From positions 65,920,290 through 65,984,289 of the forward strand of contig NC_065537.1 of the NCBI RefSeq assembly GCF_932294415.1: a stretch of 64,000 bases of DNA, given 5' to 3'. A model generated the notes under the pieces. It ran no database searches and was not told where the DNA came from. It was given only the letters and a program-made list of their open reading frames with translations. Positions 1 through 10,350 of the stretch are shown here, in pieces. Made by a program: the position numbers and the translations under genes. Every line of letters starts with the position of its first letter. Position 1 is the stretch's first letter. The DNA is from Quercus robur. Its lineage: Eukaryota > Streptophyta > Magnoliopsida > Fagales > Fagaceae.

Positions 1-2999
1 TTGTCTGTGGCTCTCGACACGAATCTATTTAATGCCGCTATCTTGCCGTTAAGGCTTTGTATCTCCCTCACATTTCGCGGTGGGGTCATCTCTACTATGG
101 CTCGGATTTTGTCCGGATTAGCCTCAATCCCCCTCTGGGATACCATGAATCCTAGGAATTTGCCTGCCGTTACGCCGAATGCGCACTTTCCCAGATTGAG
201 CTTCATGTTGTAGGATCGAAGCGTACCGAATGTTTCCTTAAGATCTTCCAGGTGGTCTTCTTCCTTCCGGCTTTTCACCAGCATGTCATCGACATAGACT
301 TGTACATTCCTCCCGATTTGCTGTGCGAACATCTTGTTCATTAGCCTTTGGTACATTGCCCCCGCATTCTTCAGGCCGAATGGCATTACTTTGTAACAGA
401 AGAGTCCTTGACTGGTTACGAACGAAGTCTTTTCCTGATCGGCCTCGTGCATGCGGATCTGGTTATAACCCGAGAAAGCGTCCATGAAGCTTAGTAATTG
501 GTGTTGAGCCGTCGAGTCTACCAGGACGTCGACCCTTGGAAGGGGATAGCTATCTTTGGGGCATGCTTTGTTAAGATCGGTGAAATCCACGCACATCTGC
601 CACTTGCCGCTCGCTTTCCTCACCATTACCATATTCGCCAGCCAATCGGGATAGTAGACTTCCCTGATGAAGCTTGCCTCTTGGAGTTTGCGGACCTCTT
701 CCGCTATTGCTTGGTCTCGTTCCGGCGCGAACGCTCTCTTCTTTTGTCGGACAGGTGGAAATGAGGGCAATACATTCAATTTATGTACCATGACCGAGGG
801 ATCGATTCTTGGCATATCGTCATGGCTCCAGGCGAATACATCCTTATTGCTCCTCAAGAAAGCTACGAGCTCTTGACGGATTGCAGGTTTGGCAAGCGTT
901 CCGATCTTGGTTGTTCTGTCCGGGTTGGAACTGTCGAGAGTTATCTCCTATAGCTTCTCTGTGGGTTCTGCCATCGTTCGGTGCTCTTCTATGTTCAAGG
1001 CCTGGATTTGGTCTTCCATCTCCATCATAACTACGTAGCATTCTCGTGCGACAACTTGACTTCCGCGTAGCTCTCCTACCCCATACTCCGTTGGGAACTT
1101 GATCATTAGGTGGTAAGTTGATGTTACCGCCTTCCACGAGTTGAGCGTAGGTCGTCCAATAATAGCATTATAGGCAGATGACCAATCGACCACCAAGAAT
1201 GTCACGTCCCTGGTGATTTGTTGGGGGTAATCTCCTACTGTCACCGATAACGTGACCGCGCCCAAAGGGAATACCCTACTCCCTCCGAAACCAACGAGCG
1301 GGGCGTTTGTCGGTATTAGCTGCTCCCTGTCAATCCTCATTTGCTGGAATGCCGGATAGTACAAGATATCGGCCGAGCTGCCGTTGTCGACCAACACTCG
1401 GTGTATGTTGTAGTCACCTGCCCGCATGCTAACGACGAGGGCATCGTCGTGTGGATGGTGTAGGCGCCGTGCATCCTCTTCCGAGAACCCGATAATGGGG
1501 CCTTCCCTTCTTGCCATCTTTGGCACTGTACCCGCCAACTGGACATTCTGTACCATCCGAAGGTATGTTTTGCGAGCCTTTTTTGACGATCCGGCCACAG
1601 ATGTTCCTCCGATTATCATCCTTATGTCCCCTAATGGGGGTCTTGGTCGCTCGTTTTCTCGGCGGGGGTGTTGTTCTTGTGGGGGTTGATCCGTTCTCTC
1701 TTTGCTGACGAACTTCTTCAGCTTCCCTTGTCGGATAAGGGCTTCGATTTGTTGCTTCAAGTCGTAGCAATCGGCCGTGTCATGACCATGGTCACGGTGG
1801 AAGCGGCAATATTTGTCTCTGGACCTTTTGTTGGGATCACTCTTCAGCTTTCCTGGAAACGTCAGGGACCCTTCGTCCTTAATCTGCATTAGGACTTGGT
1901 CTATCGGAGCGGTTAACGGGGTGAAACTTGTGAACCTTCCGCTCATGGGTTTTGGACGTCTCTCCTCCCTTCGGTCTCCCATCCTTCCTTTCTTTCTCCC
2001 CTGGTCCTGTCGGGGATCCTCTTGTCTGTCTCTTTTCTTGGGTCTATCTTCTCGGGCTAATAGCGCGTCTTCAGCGTTCATATATTTGGTGGCCCTGTAA
2101 AGCACCTCCGACATGGTCTTTGGGTCGTTTTTGTATAGGGAGAACAAAAACTTACCCCCCTTCAGCCCATTCGTGAACGCTGCTACCAATATCTTGTCGT
2201 CGGCTTCGTCGATCGAGAGCGCTTCTTTATTGAAGCGTGATATGTAGGCCCGTAACGTCTCCTCCTCTCGCTGCTTGATATTCATTAAACAAGCCGTGGA
2301 TTTCCTATACCGATGTCCTCCGATGAAGTGCGTAGTAAATTGAGCGCTTAGCTCCTTGAAGGTGCTGATTGAGTTTGGTGCTAGCCAGCTGAACCAAATC
2401 CTTGCTGCGCCCTTTAGGGTTGTAGGAAATGCCCTGCACATAATCGCGTCTGCCACTCCCTGAAGGTGCATCAGGGTCTTGAAGGTCTCTAGGTGATCTA
2501 GAGGGTCCTTGATTCCGTCATAACTATCCATACTTGGCATGCGGAACTTACTCGGCAGGGGGAAGGAATTGACGGTTGTTGTAAATGGCGAGTCAGTCCG
2601 GTTGACAAGGTCGTCAAGATCACTAGACACTCACCCCTTGAGAGCGTTCATCATTACTTCCATCTGTTCCTTCATCGCCTGCATCTCCGCGATGATGGGT
2701 TGTGGAGCCATATCCGTCACTGAAGGGATGCTAGTGTCCCGTTGCACTGGTCTGCTCGGGGCGTTACTCTCCTGTGGTCCGTCATGATTTCTCCTTTCAG
2801 CGCTGGTCCCTTCTTGATCCGCTCCTTGGTTATTGACCGCCGCACTCTTTTGGTTCAGCTGCTCTTCTAGGTCGTGGTTTTGTTTGGTGAGGCGCTCCAC
2901 GGTTGTGGCGAGCGTCCTGACCTGTCTCTTAAGGGCCGTCGTAGGGGCTTCTTCTTCTTGAACGTCGTTAGTGGTTGCCATTGAGCGAGTGAGTACCAT
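1..2999 (-). pseudogene. gag-protease-RT polyprotein of gypsy element, two in-frame stops
   Basis: One reading frame runs from the ATG at 2999 to the window edge but is broken by TGA at 2631-2633 and TAG at 948-950. The first piece (2999-2634) is a coiled-coil-like, Gln/Glu-rich gag N-terminus. The second (2630-951) holds the gag core, a basic linker and a zinc knuckle of form C-x2-H-x4-H-x4-C (residues CRFHRDHGHDTADC), then a protease with LVDNGSSADIL. Downstream in the same frame the RT shows MPFG and the catalytic YVDD (285-296). Both stops sit between otherwise collinear sequence, so they look like point mutations in a dead copy. Readthrough stops cannot be excluded, but two at these sites would be unusual. 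Confidence 0.85.
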
Positions 3000-3036
3000 G
3001 TAACTCTTTTGTCTAGGGAGCGATAATGTGCTACGT

Positions 3037-3055
3037 TTCCCACAGACGGCGCCAA
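3037..3055 (-). other. primer-binding site of gypsy element
   Basis: On the minus strand this reads TTGGCGCCGTCTGTGGGAA and starts one base after the LTR end. The TGGCGCC start suits pairing with the 3' CCA end of a tRNA. The identical 19-mer is found in the gene-less LTR element at 20202-20220, which suggests the same primer and related lineages. Confidence 0.75.
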
Positions 3056-3056
3056 C

Positions 3057-3524
3057 TGATGACGACGAAAATTATCACCAATAGGTCACGCCGCACTCGC
3101 GACTCAAAGCGAACCTGCACAACAGAAGCAATCGAAAGAAAACCTTTAGAGAGCACCGGTGTGGTGCCGGCCAAACACTCTCCGACGGTCAAGTTAGAAT
3201 TCTTCTCACCACTCTAGAGCGTTAGAGAGGGTCAATCAAAACGTACCTCGATTTGCGAGGGGGTTAGGTCTTTTATAGTGATAGAGAGTTGGCTTTTCTT
3301 CTTGGTTTCCAAATCTTTTCCATGTGGGACTCTAATACAAATTCTTCTGAGCGTGGTGAGCAAGGATTTCCATTTTCGGATCATAGGGCTTTTCTAGGCG
3401 ATAGAGATTTCGGATCATGGGCCCTTACTATGTCTGTCAGCGATGGGCCTTCAAAGCGCATGGGATCATCTTTATACAGGCCCAACAGTTCCAATCCGTC
3501 AGGCCCATTAAGGTAGGCCCATCA
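3057..3524 (-). repeat. 5' LTR of gypsy element
   Basis: The inner end is fixed by the PBS: on the minus strand the LTR ends CATCA. The outer end is placed at 3524, where the minus strand starts TGATG, giving matching 5-bp terminal inverted repeats and a length of 468 bp. The outer end is an inference because no second LTR is available for comparison. A TATA-like box (3271-3277) lies inside. Confidence 0.6.
3271..3277 (-). promoter_or_regulatory. TATA box in gypsy LTR
   Basis: The minus strand reads CTATAAAAG here, in mid-LTR, as expected for the U3/R promoter of an LTR element transcribed away from the monooxygenase gene. Confidence 0.5.
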
Positions 3525-3601
3525 GGCTCTATATTTTATCATCTTCACGTTTCATTTATTGGCTGCACATCTCTAACTAAACTACGTAAGTACGTTTGCT
3601 C

Positions 3602-3614
3602 TATATATATAAAT
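3602..3614 (+). promoter_or_regulatory. TATA box of monooxygenase gene
   Basis: TATATATATAAAT lies about 85 bp upstream of the ATG at 3696, a normal plant spacing once a short 5' UTR is allowed. The 5' UTR would contain the GA microsatellite at 3669-3695. Confidence 0.5.
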
Positions 3615-3668
3615 AAAGACAACCCATCTGGTGCGTGGTTTAAGCAAACAAGACTACAAGTACTACAA

Positions 3669-3669
3669 A

Positions 3670-3695
<26 letters not shown>
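3669..3695 (+). repeat. (GA)n microsatellite in 5' UTR
   Basis: About 13 uninterrupted GA units end directly at the start codon of the monooxygenase gene. GA/CT tracts are frequent in plant 5' UTRs. Confidence 0.9.
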
Positions 3696-3700
<5 letters not shown>

Positions 3701-3775
3701 AGTTGCAGAACATAAGGAGATAGTAATTGTTGGTGGTGGGATATGTGGCTTAGCCACTGCACTTGCCCTTCACAG

Positions 3776-5514
3776 GTTATATATTTCTTTTTAATATATT
3801 CTTACTTTTAAAATATGCTTTATGCATTTTTTTTTTTTTTTTTTGGTGCATAAATAATAAATATGCATTTTTTTTTCTTTTTCTTTTTCATTGGTTGTTG
3901 GCTATGAGTAATCATGTTTGTAAATGATTTTGAAAAGCTCATTGATAGGATTTGAATCTGACTATAACCTAGTCCTACTCTCTCTCTCTCTCTCTCAAAG
4001 AAAAATAGATATGATAGTTTAGGTTGGGCTTCAATTTAAAATAGATAAATTGTAAATAAACTCGGTCCTAAGTCTTGCCTAAGCTTTAATTAAAAACCAG
4101 CCTAAAGGCATCAATAATCTATTATTTATTCATAAAATGAAAATATCGCATATTTTTAGATTGATAATGTATTTTTTTTTTTTTTTTAGAAATAGATTGG
4201 TGTATAATAATAATAATAATAATAATAAGTGAAGTTGAGAGAAACTCAAATTACAATTCCAAATTAGAGTTTTAATTTTGCGCCATGTGTCCCAAATATT
4301 TATTCTTAAAGAGTTTTATTTTTTAATTTTAGAATAAAATGTTGGGCCACATCATAAATATTCATCCAAATGAATTATTATATACAAAAACCAAAATGTC
4401 TAAAATAAATGAATCGTTAAAAAAAAGTGTTTCACAGTAATAAATAAATATGGAGAATTTACATTTTATACCTAATAATATCCTTACAATTTTTTTAAAG
4501 AGTTAACAAAATGTAAAAATGACTTTCAATAGTATTTAAATTATATATACAAGAATTATATTATGTATTTTTATTGTATATTCTTTAAGTTTATCCGTGC
4601 ATATACATGGGATTACAAGCTAGTTGTATTTAACAGAAATATCCTAATTCTTTTTCTTCGTATTCTAATTTTCAAAATACTTAATTTCTCATTAATTTAT
4701 TTTTTCAATTTAATCATTAAAAAATTCTTTAAAATAATTACTGACAAATTCATTACTCATAACTTTGTGGTTCAAAGGCCAGTGGAAAGAGACAAAGGAG
4801 TTATGAATTATTGTAGAAAGACTTGAGTTTCAACTTATTCAAAATTAATTATCATCTTTAAGGAAAAAAAAAAAAGAATTAAGAAAAGAAACCACAGCTT
4901 TCTCTCATTAATAATTGAATAATGGATGTTGAAGTGGACAATAATACAATACTTGTGTGATAAAAATCCTAAGTGGGAGTTGAGTCCACAAGCTACCCAA
5001 ATGGCCCTCAATCAGTTGTGTTGGCTATGTAGATGGATTAATTCTTCTCAATTGGCTTATGTTAGCCCTCCTTTATGATTTTTTTAGTCTCTCAGTCCCT
5101 CTTACTTGGTTTTTTAATAAATTTAAAAAGAAAAAAAAATTAGTTCTTTGAGTTTTAGGTTAGGTTGTTTAGCCATATGACTATTACAAGTAAACTCTTT
5201 TCTGGTATAAAAAAAAGAAGAAGAAAAAAAAGTAGTATTTCAATCTTCAGGCAATTTTATAGCCACAAATAAGCATTATCCTTGTGTAGACTTCAACATC
5301 CCAAGGTCCAAAATGAGCTCCACAATTTTCAACAGTGAAGTATGTCAGTATGACACCTTTGGATGGTGACTTGTAGAAACTTTGAAACATAAAGTTAGCA
5401 GTATTTATTGGGCTACTTTGACAAAAGTGCATTTTCTTTTGGGCTTATTTGAATTGTTCAACAAATGTGATTTGTTGAAGCTGATTGCTTTCATCGGTTT
5501 GATAATGAGTATAG
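3776..5514 (+). other. intron 1 of monooxygenase gene
   Basis: The 1.7 kb intron is bounded by CAG/GTTATA and ATAG/GAAG and is much longer than introns 2-5. It is AT-rich with poly-T runs, a CT tract (about 3978-3997) and an ATA microsatellite (about 4206-4228). I see no coding sequence of its own. Confidence 0.6.
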
Positions 5515-5766
5515 GAAGGGCATCAGCACCTTGGTTCTTGAAAGAGCTGACACTTTGCGAGACACAGGAGCTGCAATAGGCATTCAGACAAATGGTTGGC
5601 GTGCACTTGACCAACTTGGTGTTGGCTCAAAGCTTTTAGACAAACTGCAATTCCTCTTATAGGGTAAGCATTGCCCAATTGTCTATGTCTGGCAATAGGT
5701 TTTATTTTATTTTTATTAAAAGATAGAATTCAATTATTATAGTTAAATAATAGAGGGATTACAAGA

Positions 5767-6050
5767 GAGAGGAATGGATCAATTTTATGAATTCCAAGAA
5801 CCATTAGGTTTAACAACATCTACACAAAATATATATATATATATATATATATTTATATTAGAAGTTACACAATGTAACTTTTTGACTTGAATAGTAGAAT
5901 ACACAATGTAAATTTTTATTTTTATTTTTATTTTTATTTTTTTTTTCTATGAATAATATATTACGTAACTTGAACATAGTTTATCTTTTATTAAAGAGGA
6001 ATGGATCAATTTTATGAATTCCAAGACCCATTAGGTTTAACAACATCTAC

Positions 6051-6090
<40 letters not shown>

Positions 6091-6205
6091 GTTACACATT
6101 GTAACTTTTTGACTTGAATAGTAGAATACACAATGTAAATTTTTATTTTTTATTTCTATGAATAATATATTACGTAACTTGAACATAGTTTATCTTTTAT
6201 TAATT
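5767..6205 (+). repeat. tandem duplication inside intron 2
   Basis: Two direct copies of about 210-228 bp (5767-5994 and 5995-6205) share the starting word GAGGAATGGATCAATT, an internal (AT)n tract and the phrase GAAGTTACACA. They end before exon 3 and differ mainly in AT-tract length and a TTTTTA run. Confidence 0.8.
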
Positions 6206-9200
6206 ATGACTACTATGAATCTTTGTGTATATTAGGTTTCGAGACGTGTCTGCCAACAATGTTTCACTAAAAGAAGTTCCTATCGGGTATGCTCTATTTT
6301 CTTTCAATGAAAACACATTTCAATTGTTTTGAATAACATTAGCTCTCCGAGTGATCATTTGCTATTAATTTACTATATATGTGATGGAATGGCAAACAAC
6401 CTAGTTTGGGAGGATTATTATTCTCTACTTAAAAATAAAAATTTTGGAAGATTAATAAGGTTGAAAAGTAGAAAAGAAGTTAAGAAACCACTATATGATA
6501 GTTATTGTAATTTGCAAGTTCAACAAGAGTGAGGATAATAAACGCAATCATCCTATTTGGAGCAACTTTTTTTTTTTTTTTTTAGTTAAAAAGTAGAGTT
6601 TTAAAAAGTTGTACAGTATAATTTGAAACTACTTTACCAAACGATACACATTGTTAACTTATTATGTTATATGCTAGTTGTGCAAAGTTTTAAGAGTGAT
6701 ATTGCAATTATTCACAAATTTATTATATAAATTTTATAAATTAATATTTTAATTTTTAAATACAACACAGAAAAATTAGAAATTTATTTATTATATTATT
6801 GATGTGATACTGATAACATTTTATGATTTTGTAGGTTAAAAAAAAAAATTATACTAATAGTAGCTAGTTTTAGCATTTTCTAAGTTTTAAACGTCTGCAT
6901 GAGTTTTTGCAAGAACCTATTGGGCCTACAATGTTGGACTGCATGGCTTATTTATGTTCATTTTCTTAATTGCAAAAACGTCTCCTTTGATTTTGTTAAC
7001 ATCTTGGTTTTGGACAGATCTGGAGAAGCTCGATGCTTAAAAAGAAGTGTTCTCATGGAAACCTTAGCCAATGATCTACCTATTGGGACTGTATGCTTCG
7101 GATGCAGAATACTCACTGTTAAATTGGATGCAATAACTTCGTATCCTATCCTAGACATCCTACAACTTCAAGATGGGAGGGTTATTAAAGCCAAGGTATA
7201 ATTCTAATTACACTAATTAAAAGTAATAGCGGAAAATCATGCATGGCAAACTAATTAGCTAGTGGTTCACATTTCCCCATTGTTTTTTATTTTATTTATT
7301 TATTTATTTATTTTGTTATAACTCTGCAGGTTGTGATTGGGTGTGATGGAGTAAATTCAGTGGTTGCTGATTTTTTGGGGTTAAAACCTCCAAGAGTTTC
7401 TCCCACTTCTAATGTGAGGGGTTTTACTAACTACCCTAGTGGACATGGGTTTAGTCCTGAATTTGTCACAATAAATGAGGACCATGTTTTTCTAGGAAGA
7501 ATTCCACTCAATGACAAATTGGTTTACTGGTTCATAGCTCGTCCAAGGACACCACAAGGTAATCCTAACTATTATTTTCTGAGTTGTTTTTTGTAGGCTT
7601 TGTAGGAAAACAATACATGAAGGTGGTATTGAATATGTGCACAGAAGATATGCAAAATATGAATATTATTCCAAAGATTATTAATCTCTTTTATCATGGT
7701 TTTCCTTTTGAAGAATAAATTATTTTCACACCTTGTATATATTTTTTTTTTCTTATCTTTATAAGAAAAATAAGAGGTATACAAATTAATAGCATTGTCC
7801 TTGTTCAGTTCTTAAATAAGAGATATTTTTCTTAACATTTGCTTTGATTATCAGTATGTAGTTCAGCTGCACTCGTATCTAATAGAGAACAATATAAGAT
7901 AACCTTAAGACTATTACAAAGTAGCCAAGATATTTGTAATTCATCTCCACCTTCTTATGTTAATTTCCAACTAAGACGTTTAGGTACAAAACCTCCCTCC
8001 TCCATTATAACTATTGAATTATATATTTTTTAAAATGACTATTACAAAGTATATATATATAACATTACCAAAGATGGTCTATCATATGGTTTTAAAAAAA
8101 TATGAACTTAATTACAAGTTCTAGACGGTGATTGCTGTTAGCAATAATTGTCAATTCTTAGTGTAAAACTCATGCACACAAAAACCATCTTAAACTTTCA
8201 CTTCCTAGTTATTTATCATCTAACGTTTGTATGTATGGAATATTTTTTGGACAGATTCAATAGTTTCAAAAGATCCGGAGCTAATGAGAAATTCATCTAT
8301 GGAGTCAATAACCGACTTCCCAAATGAAATGGTGGAGATGGTAAAGAATAGTGAACTTACTTCCTTGACTTTAACAGGCACAAGATATCGTGCCCCATGG
8401 GACTTATTACTTGAAAGCTTTAGGAAAAGCACAGTAACAGTTGCTGGAGATGCCATGCATGTCATGGGTCCATTTCTTGGACAAGGTGGCTCTGCTGCAC
8501 TAGAAGATGCAGTTGTTCTTGCTCGGTGCTTGGCAAAAGAGATGTGTGTGAGGACTGCGACTGATCCAAAAAGAAACAGGAATAGAATAGAAGCAGCCAT
8601 GGATCAATATGTAAGAGAGAGGAGGCTGAGATTGGTGCACTTGTCTACCAAAGTTTATTCTATTGGATCATTGCTTGAGTCTTCATCGCTAGTGATAAAA
8701 ATCATATGCATTGTGCTAATGATTATCTTTTTCCGTGACCGACTTGGTCATACACGATATATTGCGGCAAGCTTTAATGTTAGGAATATTGTAACACACC
8801 CAAGTATTAGTTTTGTGAAATTTTAATGAATTTTTCTCTTTGTATTAAAAATAAGCAACTTTGATTCTAATATTTGTCATTTGTAGTTTGGCATGAGGTA
8901 TTATGTTTCATTTGTGTACTTTAATACAATAACATTAAATATTATATCATGGCTCTTGAAGCTCCATTTAGTGTTCCAAATGCTTGATATGGTTTAATAC
9001 GATGAACTAGAGCAACAAATTATGGTCCTTTAGCATGGGTTGAGGCGGAGTTGCAAATACGTATTTTGCTTTGTATGATTTGAAGTAACACTCACATAGT
9101 TCCATAACTTTATTCTAGATTATTCTTTTGTCAATTCCACCATTTTTTCTCACATTTTTCATATTATTATTATATATCATTCAAATGTCATTTACTTTTC

Positions 9201-9463
9201 AATCTAAAAGTGCATGGGTTAAACTTATTTAAAACAAGTAAGTTATTAATAAGTTATAGATGGAATGATTTTTTTAATCGCTAAATTATATCTTGGTATT
9301 TGATGACCAAGATGGATATTGGGAAAAAAATACCTAAGCTAGCAGTAAGTTTAACAAAGTTATTAGCCAATATATAGAAATCTGATAGTGTAAGTACGCG
9401 ATGTAATTGAACATAGCCTATCATTTATCAATTATGACTAATAAAAATCATTGTGTAAATTAG

Positions 9464-9513
9464 GTTTCAAGACATGTCCACCAACAATGTTTAGTTGAAA
9501 GAAGTTCCTATGG
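9464..9513 (+). pseudogene. relic of monooxygenase exon 3 (unit A)
   Basis: This 50-nt stretch keeps the acceptor AG, the exon 3 sequence and the donor GTATGC of the real exon at 6236-6286. It has an in-frame TAG and one base fewer. The other five exons are not found next to it. Confidence 0.75.
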
Positions 9514-9953
9514 GTATGCTCAATATACTTTCAATGATAATACATTTCAATTGATTTGAATAAAATTCACTCTTTGAAATATTTGCTTCTAATGTATTAA
9601 TATATTCGATGCAATGACAAAAAACCTATTTTGAAAAGATTTCTTCTCAAAAAAATATTTAGAAAAGATTAAGGTTGTTTCTTGAGAAGCTAAAAATAGA
9701 TTTTAAAAACTTTATATGACAGTGTATTGCAAATGGGAGATACATAATATATATATATATATATATATATAATATGCTATCATCCCCGTTCAGCAAAACT
9801 TATTTATACATTTTTTGAAAAGTGTTTAAAAAAAAATTTGTTGAAAACCGCTTCACCAAATAGTCCGCATTGTCAACTTTAAGTTATATGCTTTGTCGTG
9901 CAAAGTTTTACCCTTTTAGGAGTGATATTATACCTATTTACAAAATATATTAT

Positions 9954-10350
9954 GGGTTGGGTTTAAATTATACCTGGTGTAACTCTAAGCAACGTTACAC
10001 CACCTAATAACTTGTTATAAAATTCATATTTTGAAAATCTTATCGTTGAATTACATGTTCTATATGTTCCTAACAATCATGCCGATTTTCAAGTCAATTG
10101 GATGTTATTTGTCATTTGATCTATAAACTTATCATTTATGCATTATTTCAAACTACAAAAACTTGAATTTAAAAAATTAATTGATGACATGGCTATTAAT
10201 CTTTGATTACCTTGAAATTTTGCAAGTATGGAGAATATATAAAGATAATTTAATCTGACGGTAGATTTGTTAAAATTTGCATCAAATTAAAAAATATTGA
10301 GTGGTGTAACATTGCTTAGAATTACACCAGGTGTAACTTAAACCCGACCC
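9954..10350 (+). mobile_element. MULE-type MITE with exact 9-bp target duplication
   Basis: The 397-bp element has terminal inverted repeats of about 50 bp, starting GGGTTGGGTTTAA on the left and GGGTCGGGTTTAA on the right (reverse complement). It is flanked by ATATATTAT at 9945-9953 and 10351-10359. Nine-base duplications are the mark of Mutator-like elements. Unit B (about 19354-19364) and monooxygenase intron 3 (about 6715-6730) show the uninterrupted sequence. It has no transposase. Confidence 0.85.

Larger units (their letters stand above)
1..3524 (-). mobile_element. Ty3/gypsy LTR retrotransposon, 5' part (truncated by window edge)
   Basis: Reading on the minus strand, the order is LTR (3524 to 3057), primer-binding site, gag, aspartic protease and reverse transcriptase. 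The window ends shortly after the RT core. Protease before RT in one long frame fits Ty3/gypsy or an integrase-last layout; integrase itself is not visible, so gypsy rests on gag and RT resemblance. The element lies head-to-head with the monooxygenase gene: its LTR ends about 75 bp from that gene's TATA box. The second LTR and the target-site duplication are outside the window. Confidence 0.85.
3696..8826 (+). pseudogene. FAD-dependent monooxygenase (plant MO1/MO2-like), six exons, two 1-base deletions
   Basis: Exons inferred from GT/AG borders and family similarity: 3696-3775, 5515-5663, 6236-6286, 7018-7195, 7330-7558 and 8255-8826. Exon 1 holds the FAD-binding GGGICG motif after IVIV, exon 5 the DG motif (GCDGVNS), and exon 6 the GD motif (VAGDAMH...GQGG). 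This is the PHBH-fold group that uses FAD and NAD(P)H to hydroxylate small substrates; the substrate is unknown. Exon 2 shifts frame at about 5641-5645: its 3' part is family-like (TAIPLIG) only in the next frame, and the current frame meets TAG at 5660. The summed exons (1259 nt) are one base short of a multiple of three. Near the end a second base seems lost after 8760: restoring frame there would stop at 8775-8777, giving about 403 residues, the usual family size. Exon 4 has three extra codons (DIL). Either a recent pseudogene or two assembly indels. Confidence 0.85.

Noticed and set aside
4563-4826. ORF in intron 1, and a Helitron-like CTAG-T end near 4617-4623
   Set aside because: The ORF is AT-biased noise; the hairpin before CTAG is poorly paired and no 5' end was found.
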